Shown in pieces: positions 51,547 to 59,949 of a DNA stretch of 64,000 nt. Source of the stretch: Akkermansia muciniphila (GTDB taxonomy: Bacteria; Verrucomicrobiota; Verrucomicrobiia; Verrucomicrobiales; Akkermansiaceae); assembly GCA_004557455.1 (NCBI GenBank), contig SFDX01000004.1, positions 1 to 64,000 of the forward strand, read 5' to 3'. The notes beneath the pieces were generated by a model. The model did not search any database. It was not told the DNA's origin and saw only the letters and a program-made list of their open reading frames with translations. Position numbers and translations under genes: made by a program. Each line of letters opens with the position of its first letter. The first letter of the stretch is position 1.

Positions 51547-53844
51547 TTAAAGTTGGGTGGCCTGCCCCTCCTTGATGATACCCGCAGCGGCGTTCTCACC
51601 GGGCTTGGAAGGAACGACACGGAAGGAAGACACTGTACCGCGCAGGTTCATGCCGATAGTATTGAGCGGCAGGATGAAGGTGGAACAAAGGTCCTTCTTA
51701 TTATCATGGAAGGAAACCAGCGTCAGGTCCTTCGCCTCCTGCCCATCGATGAACAGACGCGTAGCCCCCGGCGTTCCGATAAGCTGCAGCTTCACCTTCT
51801 TACCAACGGGCAAAGCCACACCGAAATCGAACTCCATGGTATCATCGCGCACAAAACCCACATGCCCGCGGCTGTTCACCGCCAGCAAGCGACCGGAGCT
51901 GCCGCTGAGCAGCTCCTGCCCGGGCGTCTTATTGTCCTTCAGCTCCACCTCCATGGTAAGCTCGTAATTCGGCCCGAGAGCAGGACGATTGAGCCGGTAA
52001 GGCACGGAAGTCACCTTCGCCTCGATGGGCTTGTACTCCTTCGGAAGATAAAGCGGGTTGCACTGCGGAGCAAAACCGAGCTTCTCAATCAGCGCACGAT
52101 GAGCCTCAAAGTCACGCGGCACCGACGTCGTCCCCCACATCTTCTGCGAAACGATATCCGAGGACTCACTGATGGTCTTCCAAAGGTCATAGGCCCCGTA
52201 GCCCGTGTGCTTGCGATCCGTCATATCATTCCACACAGCGAAAGTCGCACCGATCAACTGCGGATGTCCGGCAGGCAGCATCTCGTTACCGATGCGGTTG
52301 GGCAGCCAGTGATTGTACACCCACTTGTGATTCTTATCCATGCGGTAGTAGGGCGCAAAGGGCACAATGTACAAATGCCCGTCATTCGTGTTAATCACAT
52401 CATAGCCCTGCTCCACGGAATCCCAAGCCTTGGCCCAGCCGCCGTTCCACAGGTTCATCTGCACACCCTTAGCCTGCACGGGCGTCTTGCCCTTCTTGGT
52501 ATTCAGGCTGCCCCAGATGCGCGGCGTGTGGTGCTTGGAGAGCACATGCTTGAGCAAACCGTCCGCAAAACGGCGATAATCCTCCGCCGCGCCGAAGAAC
52601 TCATCCGCCCCCACATGCACCACCCTGCAATCCCCGAACACCGCCTTACCGAGCTTAGCATCCTTGTTCAGGAACTCATCGAACACGCTGTTCACGAAGC
52701 GCAGCGTCTCATCGGACGAAGCATCCAGCATCTCGCAGCGGCGCTTCTCGAAATGCGCCATCGGCCCCTGATAAATGAGATCCGGGCGTACACGGGTAAA
52801 GGCCAGCGCATGTCCGGGCACATCGAACTCCGGCACGATGTTCACCCCGCGCAGCTTCGCGAACTTCACCAGCTCCATGAATTCCTTCTTGGTGTAGAAA
52901 ACATCCTGCGCCGTCAGCTTATGACCGTTGGCACCGACCACATTCGACTCCAAACGGAAGGCCGCATAGCTCTCCTTGAAAGGATCCTTGCCTTCATCCA
53001 CATACTGCTCGTGGAAGATGTAGTTATCACTCAGGTGCAGATGCAGGTCATTCATCTTGAACCACGACATCATGCGAACGATGTCCTTGATAGCCTCAAG
53101 CGTGATGGGCGTGCGGGCCACATCCAGCATGAAGCCACGGACCTTGAAACGCGGCATATCCGCCGCCCGTCCGCAGGGAACGGTACCGCCTGTTTGCCGA
53201 AGAATCTGCATGAGACTGCGGGCACCCCACACCAGACCGGCTCGGTCACCGCCCTTCACCACAATACCCTCCGGACGGATGTCCAGCGTGTAACACTCCG
53301 CCTCCAATGCCTTATCCACCGAGAACGAGATGCTCCCCTTTCCCGCCTTATTCTTCACGGAAACAGGATGACCCACAACGGCACCGAATTCACTGCTGAG
53401 CACCTCCGCCAGCTCCTTGGGCGCAACGATGCTCTTACCGAACGTGAAGCTCCCCTCGCCTCCGCGCCACTCCAACAAAGCCGGCACCACCACGGGCTTG
53501 GCATTCCCCTGCGGCGCAGCATCAGCAGGCTGCAGCTTCAGCTCGTAATCCTTGCTGATGACGCTCTTGCCATCCGCTCCGGTCACCTTGAAGGCCACAT
53601 TCACCGGCACCTCACTGAGGAGCGCATCGGCCTTGATGTTGCCTTTCTTGTCCACAATCTGCTCGTAGTCCGCGCACAGGAACTCCACCTTGGCGTCCTG
53701 AGCCTTGGGCAGCTGCAAGGCCTTGGCACCGGGGGCGGGCGAGGCCACCTCGAGGGAATCCGCAATCTTCTGCAACGGCTCCTGTCCCGGCACGGGAGCA
53801 GCAGCGAGTGCAACGGCAAGCGCTAGCATGGCTGGTTTAGTCAT
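51547..53844 (-). CDS. Secreted beta-N-acetylhexosaminidase (GH20)
   Basis: A glycoside hydrolase removing terminal GlcNAc/GalNAc, 765 residues. The signal peptide is about 1-20 (ALAVALAAAPVPG). A GH20b-type N-terminal domain is followed by the catalytic barrel, with SLMQILRQ, the segment MLDVARTPITLEAIKDIVR, PEFDVPGHA and the catalytic Asp-Glu pair in HVGADEFFG. The mechanism uses the substrate acetamido group. A C-terminal part (about 620-765) resembles a concanavalin-like/LamG beta-sandwich. In an Akkermansia-like organism the natural target would be mucin glycans; that is inference. Confidence 0.93.
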   Translation of the reverse strand: MTKPAMLALAVALAAAPVPGQEPLQKIADSLEVASPAPGAKALQLPKAQDAKVEFLCADYEQIVDKKGNIKADALLSEVPVNVAFKVTGADGKSVISKDYELKLQPADAAPQGNAKPVVVPALLEWRGGEGSFTFGKSIVAPKELAEVLSSEFGAVVGHPVSVKNKAGKGSISFSVDKALEAECYTLDIRPEGIVVKGGDRAGLVWGARSLMQILRQTGGTVPCGRAADMPRFKVRGFMLDVARTPITLEAIKDIVRMMSWFKMNDLHLHLSDNYIFHEQYVDEGKDPFKESYAAFRLESNVVGANGHKLTAQDVFYTKKEFMELVKFAKLRGVNIVPEFDVPGHALAFTRVRPDLIYQGPMAHFEKRRCEMLDASSDETLRFVNSVFDEFLNKDAKLGKAVFGDCRVVHVGADEFFGAAEDYRRFADGLLKHVLSKHHTPRIWGSLNTKKGKTPVQAKGVQMNLWNGGWAKAWDSVEQGYDVINTNDGHLYIVPFAPYYRMDKNHKWVYNHWLPNRIGNEMLPAGHPQLIGATFAVWNDMTDRKHTGYGAYDLWKTISESSDIVSQKMWGTTSVPRDFEAHRALIEKLGFAPQCNPLYLPKEYKPIEAKVTSVPYRLNRPALGPNYELTMEVELKDNKTPGQELLSGSSGRLLAVNSRGHVGFVRDDTMEFDFGVALPVGKKVKLQLIGTPGATRLFIDGQEAKDLTLVSFHDNKKDLCSTFILPLNTIGMNLRGTVSSFRVVPSKPGENAAAGIIKEGQATQL

Positions 53845-53850
53845 GCTCCC

Positions 53851-53878
53851 AGCATAGCAAAAGCATCCACCGAGTCAA
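53851..53878 (-). promoter_or_regulatory. Promoter of the GH20 gene
   Basis: On the minus strand TTGACT (53878-53873), a 16-base spacer and TATGCT (53856-53851), six bases before the ATG at 53844. Leaderless mRNA predicted. Confidence 0.65.
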
Positions 53879-53910
53879 GCAAAAACTACGCCCGCATCCC
53901 CAATTTCGCC

Positions 53911-53939
53911 TTGCCATTCTGACGGAAAAGGAGTATAAA
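53911..53939 (+). promoter_or_regulatory. Promoter of the M42 peptidase gene
   Basis: TTGCCA, a 17-base spacer and TATAAA (53934-53939), with seven bases to the ATG at 53947. Leaderless mRNA predicted. It is divergent from the GH20 promoter. Confidence 0.7.
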
Positions 53940-53946
53940 GAGCGCG

Positions 53947-55023
53947 ATGAACATTCAACTCTTCAAGGAATTGTGCGAGGCCTCCGGCGCCCCGGGCTTC
54001 GAGTACGGCATCCGCGAGCTCATCCTGCGCGAGATGACTCCGCTGGCCGACAGCGTGGAGGTAGACAACATCGGCAACGTCACCTGCCTCATCAAGGGCA
54101 AGAGCTCCGACAAGAAGATCATGTGCGCCGCTCACATGGATGAAATCGGCTTCATCGTGCGCCACATCGACGACAACGGCTTCATCCGCATCCTCCCCTT
54201 GGGCGGTTTCGACCCCAAGACCCTAACCGCCCAGCGCGTGACCGTGCACGGCAGCAAGGATCTGCCCGGCTGCATGGGTGTGAAGCCCATCCACGTGATG
54301 ACCCCGGAGGAGCGCACCAAGATGCCTGCCCTCACGGACTACGTGGTCGACTTGGGCCTTCCCAAGGAAGAGGTCGAGAAGTATGTCTCCATCGGCGATG
54401 CCATCACCCGGATCGGTGACTTGGTAGAGATGGGCGACTGCCTGAACGTGAAGAGCATCGACAACCGCGGCGGCTGCTACATGCTCATCGAGGCCGTGCG
54501 CGACATCCGCAGCAAGGGCGACCTGCCGGACTACGACCTCTACGCCGTATTCACGGTGCAGGAGGAGGTCGGGCTGCGTGGTGCCCACGCCGCAACCCTC
54601 AAGATTCAGCCGGACTTCGCCTTCGCGCTGGACACCACCATAGCCTTCGACACCCCCGGCTCCGGCGCGCACGATAAGTGCACCGTGTTGGGCAAAGGCA
54701 CGGCCGTGAAAGTGTACGACGGCACTCTTGTAACAGATAGCCGCATGGTCAAGTACATGACCGCCCTGGGCAAGGAGAAGGACATCCCTTACCAGCTTGA
54801 GCTACTCGCCGCAGGCGGCACGGACGCCGGCGCCATGCAGAAATTCACCGCCGGCGGCGCTATCACCGGAGCCGTTTCCATCCCCGTGCGCAACGTCCAC
54901 CAGAGCATCGAGATGGCCAACAAGTCGGACATCCAAGCCTCCGTGGACATGCTGGCTGCCTGCTTCACCAACCTCACCCGCTGGGACTGGTCTTGGCAGC
55001 AGAAGACCCGCACCCTGAGCTGA
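53947..55023 (+). CDS. M42-family aminopeptidase
   Basis: A 358-residue dinuclear metallopeptidase (PepA/FrvX-type). Metal and catalytic residues are visible: the His of CAAHMDEIGF, Asp in SIDNRGGCYM, catalytic Glu-Glu in QEEVGLRGAH, Asp in FALDTTIAFDT and the final His in VRNVHQSIEM. It trims N-terminal residues from peptides in the cytoplasm, usually as a dodecamer. No signal peptide. The usual ALDNR/ALDDR segment reads SIDNR here, which keeps the ligand Asp. A perfect terminator follows. Confidence 0.93.
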   Translation: MNIQLFKELCEASGAPGFEYGIRELILREMTPLADSVEVDNIGNVTCLIKGKSSDKKIMCAAHMDEIGFIVRHIDDNGFIRILPLGGFDPKTLTAQRVTVHGSKDLPGCMGVKPIHVMTPEERTKMPALTDYVVDLGLPKEEVEKYVSIGDAITRIGDLVEMGDCLNVKSIDNRGGCYMLIEAVRDIRSKGDLPDYDLYAVFTVQEEVGLRGAHAATLKIQPDFAFALDTTIAFDTPGSGAHDKCTVLGKGTAVKVYDGTLVTDSRMVKYMTALGKEKDIPYQLELLAAGGTDAGAMQKFTAGGAITGAVSIPVRNVHQSIEMANKSDIQASVDMLAACFTNLTRWDWSWQQKTRTLS

Positions 55024-55045
55024 GGTCCCCTCACCTCTCTTCCCT

Positions 55046-55087
55046 CGCCGCCGAGTTCCGCAAGCCGAGCTCGGCGGCGTTTTTTTT
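55046..55087 (+). terminator. Intrinsic terminator after the M42 gene
   Basis: A perfect 10-bp stem (CGCCGCCGAG with CTCGGCGGCG) and a 14-base loop, followed by eight T and then eight to nine G. Strong. Confidence 0.93.
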
Positions 55088-55240
55088 GGGGGGGGATGAT
55101 GGGAACAAAAGGTCTACATTTCTTATTCAATTGTCCACATTTTGTCTCATTCAATACCCCGGAAATTGCCTGCAGCGACCTCCCCCGCCCAGCAGATAGC
55201 CTCGGGGTGAGATTTTCTTGCGGATTTTCGCATTTTCTGC

Positions 55241-55268
55241 TTGAAAGGCGGTAGGGATGGTGTATACT
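55241..55268 (+). promoter_or_regulatory. Promoter of the PAS-PP2C gene
   Basis: TTGAAA, a 16-base spacer ending GATGGTG and TATACT (55263-55268), 12 bases before the ATG at 55281. Confidence 0.65.
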
Positions 55269-55280
55269 GGGGGAATACGG

Positions 55281-56906
55281 ATGAAAGACGACGGCAAAGT
55301 GACGCGCACAGCCCCCGGTGTATTCGGGTGGCGCCTTCTGAGGAAAGCTCTGAAGGCGGCGGAAGAGGGTGTCTATTGCTGGAACCTGACGAACAACCAA
55401 ATTTACTATACGGAGCAGTGCATGCACATGCTGGGCATGCCCATCCACGACATTGCGCCCAACATCTTCACAGAGGCCGACATCTGCATCCACGAAGAGG
55501 ACCGCAAGTTCTTCCTCTCCACCGTGCAGCACTACATCGACCGCCCCACAATGAACCCGCTGCGTGTGGAGGTGCGCCTGCTCAACCAAAACTCCCGCGG
55601 CTGGCGCTGGGTGCGCGTCAACGGCCTGCTGGAGAAAAACGCCGAGGACGGCAGCGACTGCTTGGTAGGCGTGTGGGTCGACATCACGCGCCGCAAAATG
55701 GCGGACTGGCACGCCATGGAGGAGCGGGACCTCTTCCGCACCCTCATCAACCACCTGCCGGACAATATCTACTTCAAGAGCCGAGAATCCCGATTCGTCA
55801 TCGCCAACGAAGCCACGGCCCGCAAGATGGGCGTCCCCACCCCCTCCGACCTCATCGGCTGCCGGGACGACAACTTCTTCTCCGGCGAGATGAGCGACAT
55901 AGCCCGCCGGGAGGAGCTACAGATCATGCAGACCGGCAAACCCATCACCAACCGCATCCACCACGAGACCTGGAAAGGCGGGGCGGACTCGTGGAGCCGC
56001 GTCTCTAAATTCCCGTGGTACGACACCGCCGGCCGCATCAAAGGCATCGTCGGCATCTCCTCGGACGTCACGGAGCTCATCGAATCCCGCCACCGCTACC
56101 AGCGCGCGGCCGAAGAACTGCGCGAGCGAACGGACGCCCTCGAAAACGAAATCAGTCTCGCGCGCGAAATCCAGCTGGCCCTGCAGCCCCGCAGCATTCC
56201 GGACCGCATCTGTGTGCGCAAGGACGGCAAGACCAGCCGCGCGCACTTTCACCACGTCTACATGCCCTGCGACGGCGTGGCGGGGGATTGCTACGCCGTC
56301 TTCCCCGTGGGGGACAGCGGGCTGGGCATGCTCATCTGCGATGTCATGGGGCACGGGGTTCACGCCGCCCTCATCGTCTCCATGCTGCGGGGGCTCACAG
56401 AACAGGTAGCCAACTTGGCAGACACCCCCGGCCTGCTGCTCAACTCCCTCAACTACCAGCTCAACCGCATCTTCACCCAAGCCAATATCTCCATGTTTGC
56501 CTCCGCTTTCTACGTCTACCTGGACTTGGAGCGCAAACGCCTCACCCTTTCCGGAGCCGGCCACCCTGCCCCCATCATCATCACCGCAGACGGCAAGGCC
56601 CTTCAACCCGTCATTCCCCGCTCCCCGGCACTGGGCCTGCTGCCCCACACCAACTTCCGAGAGAGTGAGCAGAAACTCGAGCCGGGCATGAAACTCATGC
56701 TCTTCACAGACGGCCTGACCGAGGCACGCGATACCAACGGCGATGAGCTGGGGGTCGACCGCCTCCTCCGCATCTTGCAGGACAACCCGCCCACCGGCAT
56801 CAAGCAAGTCATCGAGACCTCTCTGCACGCCATGCACTCCTACGCCGGCAAGACCGGGCAGGATGATGACATCTGCCTGCTGGGCGTGGAATTCACCGAG
56901 GAATAG
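55281..56906 (+). CDS. PAS-PAS-PP2C (SpoIIE-type) phosphatase
   Basis: A 541-residue signalling protein. Two PAS sensors (about 20-135 and 145-270; second with DNIYFKSRESRFVIANEATA and an ISSDVTE end) are followed by a coiled linker (ELRERTDALENEISLAREIQ) and a PP2C/SpoIIE domain (about 300-535). Metal-binding Asp residues are seen in VAGDCYAVF and ICDVMGHGVHAAL, plus the later MLFTDGLTE and TGQDDDICLLG. Such RsbU/SpoIIE phosphatases act on anti-anti-sigma proteins in partner-switching pathways. None is encoded here. The start at 55281 fits the promoter; 55257 lies in the promoter. Confidence 0.92.
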   Translation: MKDDGKVTRTAPGVFGWRLLRKALKAAEEGVYCWNLTNNQIYYTEQCMHMLGMPIHDIAPNIFTEADICIHEEDRKFFLSTVQHYIDRPTMNPLRVEVRLLNQNSRGWRWVRVNGLLEKNAEDGSDCLVGVWVDITRRKMADWHAMEERDLFRTLINHLPDNIYFKSRESRFVIANEATARKMGVPTPSDLIGCRDDNFFSGEMSDIARREELQIMQTGKPITNRIHHETWKGGADSWSRVSKFPWYDTAGRIKGIVGISSDVTELIESRHRYQRAAEELRERTDALENEISLAREIQLALQPRSIPDRICVRKDGKTSRAHFHHVYMPCDGVAGDCYAVFPVGDSGLGMLICDVMGHGVHAALIVSMLRGLTEQVANLADTPGLLLNSLNYQLNRIFTQANISMFASAFYVYLDLERKRLTLSGAGHPAPIIITADGKALQPVIPRSPALGLLPHTNFRESEQKLEPGMKLMLFTDGLTEARDTNGDELGVDRLLRILQDNPPTGIKQVIETSLHAMHSYAGKTGQDDDICLLGVEFTEE

Positions 56907-56969
56907 CCCCGCATCCCCGCGGAATTGCCCGAAAAACCGCTTTTTTTGTGTCCGGGCCGCAAAATAGTA

Positions 56970-56998
56970 TTGCCAAACCGACTTTTTCGGGGTAGGCT
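56970..56998 (+). promoter_or_regulatory. Possible promoter of the 57012 gene
   Basis: TTGCCA, a 17-base spacer and a poor TAGGCT, 13 bases before the ATG. Confidence 0.35.
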
Positions 56999-57011
56999 AT
57001 AGGCGAGCTTA

Positions 57012-58490
57012 ATGAGATTCAACATGGGTGAAAAACCGCAATTTGACCTTTCAGAATTGACAGATTTCCGCTTTGCGCCGGACTGGGCCAAGGAGGGAGC
57101 ACCGACCACACCGATAACATACCGCGAGCCCCGAGAGCCCCGCAAGGTCGGAGAGCGCAGGGGTAACCGCCTCGGCGGCCCCGGTCGTCGCCCCGGACGC
57201 GACGGCGCGGCTCCGGCCGGTGAACGGCGCGACGGTACGAACCGCGGCGAGCGTCGCCCCCGGAGGGAAGACAGGCGCCCGGCGCGCCGCACGGTCAAGC
57301 CGGCGGAGGGCTTCCGGGTGGAACTTCGCCCCACCAACAGCAGTCTCGAGGTCTTTGCCAAAGAGGTGCAGGAGCACAAGCGCGCCTTCCCGCTCCTCAG
57401 TGTTGCGAGCTTCATCATGTCCGGCAAGGACCGCTATGACCTCGTCTTCATGCGGCTGGAGAACGGCCCCATGCTCATCCACTCCAAGAAAGGCGACGGC
57501 GCCTGCTGGCTGACACAGGAGGAAGCTCTTGCCTACCTGCCGAAAGCCCCTTGGTTCTCCGAATTTTACACCACGGAGCAGCTGCAGACGGATCCCCCCA
57601 AGGGGGCCTTCTCCGCCATTGCCAAATGCAGCTTGGGCGGTGAACTCATCGGCCCGAACAATTGGCATGGCTACCAGGCAGCCCTCATGCAGCTCTACCG
57701 TACCAAGTACTCCCGCATGCCGCTGGATGACTTTAAGAACAGCATCGTCACCGAGAAGGGCGAGGAGACCGTCGCACAGTGGCAGCAGCAGGTCAGCACC
57801 AAGCCCGTCTGGCGTCCCACCCGAGAGGGGGCTGCCGAGGCGCCCTTGGAGAGCCTCAAGGACGTACAGGCCGACTTCTTGGCCAATCACTACGCGGATG
57901 TCTACGAGGTCGTGGACAAGGTCTTCGTGAACGGTGCCACCCCCGCAGCGGTTCTCTCCCCGGGGCTGGAGGCGCACCTCTACACCCAAGCCTCTCGCAC
58001 CCGCGAGCACCCGCAGATTCTCATCCCCAACCTCTGCCACGGCATGGCCCGTACGCACATGCCCATCTTCAAGTGGCAGGGCAACCACTACACCGGCCCC
58101 AGCCGAGTGCGTGCCATCCCGGCGGATACCACCCTCGCGGACCGCATGTCGGCCATTGTAGCTTGGGCCAAGGAACACTCCGGTGAGCGAGTGGACGCCA
58201 TGTTTGCGGCCCTCTCCGGCACCGCTGCAGGCACGGAGGAATCCACACAGGCCTTCGCCCCCTACGCTGCGGACCTCATCTGGCTGCTCGAGCAGGGCTT
58301 CCTGGTGGTGATGAACGACAACACCCTCTGGTTCCCCAAGGGCGAAGTCGCGCCGCCTGCCCCCACCCGTGAGCAGCCCCACCGCAAACACGCCGGGAAG
58401 AGCCGTTCCAAGGCCAAGAAGGCGGCTCCTCCCGCAGACACCCCTTCCGCTAACCCGGAACCGCAATCTCCGGTAGAAGAGAGCAAGTAA
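57012..58490 (+). CDS. Arg/Gly-rich N-terminus protein, unknown family
   Basis: A 492-residue protein without signal peptide or membrane helix. Residues about 37-97 are extremely Arg/Gly/Pro-rich (RRGNRLGGPGRRPGRDG, RGERRPRREDRRPARR), as in RNA-binding tails. A conserved-looking central domain covers 100-420: VELRPTNSSLEVFAKEVQEH, SGKDRYDLVFMRL, and later HPQILIPNLCHGMARTHMPI. The C-terminus is Lys/Ala/Pro-rich (HRKHAGKSRSKAKKAAPPAD). I cannot place it in a family. Both ends suggest nucleic-acid contact. An ATG four codons in (MGEKPQ) is an alternative start. It is monocistronic between two terminator-like regions. Confidence 0.75.
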   Translation: MRFNMGEKPQFDLSELTDFRFAPDWAKEGAPTTPITYREPREPRKVGERRGNRLGGPGRRPGRDGAAPAGERRDGTNRGERRPRREDRRPARRTVKPAEGFRVELRPTNSSLEVFAKEVQEHKRAFPLLSVASFIMSGKDRYDLVFMRLENGPMLIHSKKGDGACWLTQEEALAYLPKAPWFSEFYTTEQLQTDPPKGAFSAIAKCSLGGELIGPNNWHGYQAALMQLYRTKYSRMPLDDFKNSIVTEKGEETVAQWQQQVSTKPVWRPTREGAAEAPLESLKDVQADFLANHYADVYEVVDKVFVNGATPAAVLSPGLEAHLYTQASRTREHPQILIPNLCHGMARTHMPIFKWQGNHYTGPSRVRAIPADTTLADRMSAIVAWAKEHSGERVDAMFAALSGTAAGTEESTQAFAPYAADLIWLLEQGFLVVMNDNTLWFPKGEVAPPAPTREQPHRKHAGKSRSKAKKAAPPADTPSANPEPQSPVEESK

Positions 58491-58516
58491 AAGAGACATA
58501 ACGTGCTCTGTTTCGA

Positions 58517-58578
58517 GCCGTTTTGGATGTCAAGCAGCGGGTGATTCCGCGCTTTTCACCCAAAACGGCCTTTTTTTT
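58517..58578 (+). terminator. Terminator of the 57012 gene
   Basis: A 10-bp stem (GCCGTTTTGG with CCAAAACGGC) spans a 33-base loop that itself holds a GCGG/CCGC hairpin; eight T follow at 58571-58578. Confidence 0.8.
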
Positions 58579-58674
58579 CGGTCAAACCGGGCCTTATTTC
58601 GCCAAGGGTACATAATAATAACGGCTCTGACGAGAAAAAAACGAAAAAATTTGCGACATCGCGCATTTTCTTCG

Positions 58675-58702
58675 TTGACATTCAAAATTTTATCGTTATT
58701 AT
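58675..58702 (+). promoter_or_regulatory. Promoter of the small AP2-like gene
   Basis: A consensus TTGACA, a 16-base AT-rich spacer and TATTAT (TATAAG three bases on). The ATG at 58804 is about 95 bases beyond, an unusually long leader in this window. The interval 58579-58803 is AT-rich and has no gene. Confidence 0.65.
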
Positions 58703-58803
58703 AAGTGTATGCTTTTGCACGAAGTAGAACGGCTTTCTCCTTGGGTCAACAATGCACGTTGATCTGTGCAAATCATGTTTCTTCCACACAACAAACATAC
58801 ATC

Positions 58804-59205
58804 ATGAACGAACAATACCTGACAAGCCTGCCCCCCGGAACCACGCTTCGTAACCTGACTCGGTACGAGACGGAGGGCAAGTACTTCCACGGCTGGCGCG
58901 TTTGTATCTCCCGCCGGGGATACCAGTTCATCCGTTACGTGGCTGACAGCATGCACGACAACTCCCCCGTGGAGAGCCTTCGCGCTGCCGTTGCCATGCG
59001 CGACGCCATCTTGGCTGACTTGGCTAACACGGACAACGTCGGCCGTTGCCTTCGCAAATGGCAGCGTGAGACCAAGGTCAAGCGCCCCGTCAAGAACCCC
59101 AAGCGCGCCGCTTACATGCGCAAGCGCCGCAAGCTCCTCAAGCAGGAGGAGGCCGTTAAGGCCGCAGAAGCATCTGCCGCTCCCGCCGAGGAGCCCCAGG
59201 CTTAA
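58804..59205 (+). CDS. Small basic AP2-like DNA-binding protein
   Basis: A 133-residue protein. Residues about 15-75 (LTRYETEGKYFHGWRVCISR, RGYQFIRYVADS, SLRAAVAMRDAIL) fit the AP2/ERF-like fold seen in bacterial and phage small proteins: a three-stranded sheet with conserved GWRVxIxRRG and a helix RAAxxxRDAIL. The tail is very basic (about 90-120, KVKRPVKNPKRAAYMRKRRK) and ends Ala/Glu-rich. It is likely an abundant DNA-binding protein; targets are unknown. An upstream in-frame ATG at 58705 falls just after the -10 box and is rejected. Confidence 0.68.
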   Translation: MNEQYLTSLPPGTTLRNLTRYETEGKYFHGWRVCISRRGYQFIRYVADSMHDNSPVESLRAAVAMRDAILADLANTDNVGRCLRKWQRETKVKRPVKNPKRAAYMRKRRKLLKQEEAVKAAEASAAPAEEPQA

Positions 59206-59229
59206 TCGTTTTTGACGCTTCTCACCGTT

Positions 59230-59949
59230 TTAAGACCGTCCTTCCCCACCGGAAGGGCGGTCTTTATTGGCTCCCATCAGCAGGGGACAACAAAGCCGGA
59301 TCGGACTCTCTGCGGGGATTTTCCCCACTAAAGGCAGACCGAAAACCGCGCGGAGGGCGGTGGGGTCCTTGCGACCGGGGGAGAGCTCCACGCCGCTGTT
59401 GAGGTCGATGCCGTTCGGGTGGCAGAGAGAGAGGAGTTGGGGGAGATTGGAGGGAGAGAGGCCGCCGGCGAGAAACCAGGGGTGGGGGAAGCGGAGGCGG
59501 TCGAGGGAGGCGACGTCAAGGCAGCGGCCGAGGCCGCCGGAGGCTGCGGCACTGCCGGCATCCAACAGGTAGTAGGCGCAAAACGGAGCCCATGCGTCAA
59601 TTTGCGCTTGCAGGGACTCGATGGGGGTCTTCTCCGGCCAGAGGACGCGGATGATACGCTCCGGGCCCAGGAAGGCGGCGTCCTGCGCGCTGTAGGGGCC
59701 GTGCAGCTGCAACAGGTCTAGGCGAGCCGTGCGGGCTATCTCCGCTATCTCCCGCACCTCGGTGCGCACGAAAACGCCCACGCGACGGCAGAGGCCGGTG
59801 GGGATGGCGGCCGCCTGCTGCGGCGTCACGCAGCGAGGGCTGGATGGGTGGAAGATGAAGCCCAGGAAATCCGCCCCGCAGGACACTGCCACAGCGGCGT
59901 CCTCGGCGTTGGTCTGGCCGCAGACCTTCACAAGGAAACGTCGGCTCAT
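59230..59949 (-). CDS. trpF: Phosphoribosylanthranilate isomerase
   Basis: The third step of tryptophan synthesis from anthranilate. The 239-residue protein has the catalytic Cys in VKVCGQTNAEDA, the Asp in YLLDAGS, and phosphate-binding GIDLNSGVELSPGRKDP. The final 25-30 residues (after LVGKIP) run into the convergent terminator and have no family match, so the last dozen are encoded by the hairpin. It overlaps trpC by four bases. It is the last gene of the operon. Confidence 0.93.
   Translation of the reverse strand: MSRRFLVKVCGQTNAEDAAVAVSCGADFLGFIFHPSSPRCVTPQQAAAIPTGLCRRVGVFVRTEVREIAEIARTARLDLLQLHGPYSAQDAAFLGPERIIRVLWPEKTPIESLQAQIDAWAPFCAYYLLDAGSAAASGGLGRCLDVASLDRLRFPHPWFLAGGLSPSNLPQLLSLCHPNGIDLNSGVELSPGRKDPTALRAVFGLPLVGKIPAESPIRLCCPLLMGANKDRPSGGEGRS
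59232..59268 (+). terminator. Terminator of the AP2-like gene, inside the trpF 3' end
   Basis: A 14-pair stem with one weak pair (AAGACCGTCCTTCC with GGAAGGGCGGTCTT) and a five-base loop, followed by TATT. It lies within the last codons of trpF on the opposite strand, so it probably ends both transcripts. Confidence 0.8.

Noticed and set aside
51553..53826. A 757-codon plus-strand open frame
   Set aside because: Antisense shadow of the GH20 gene.
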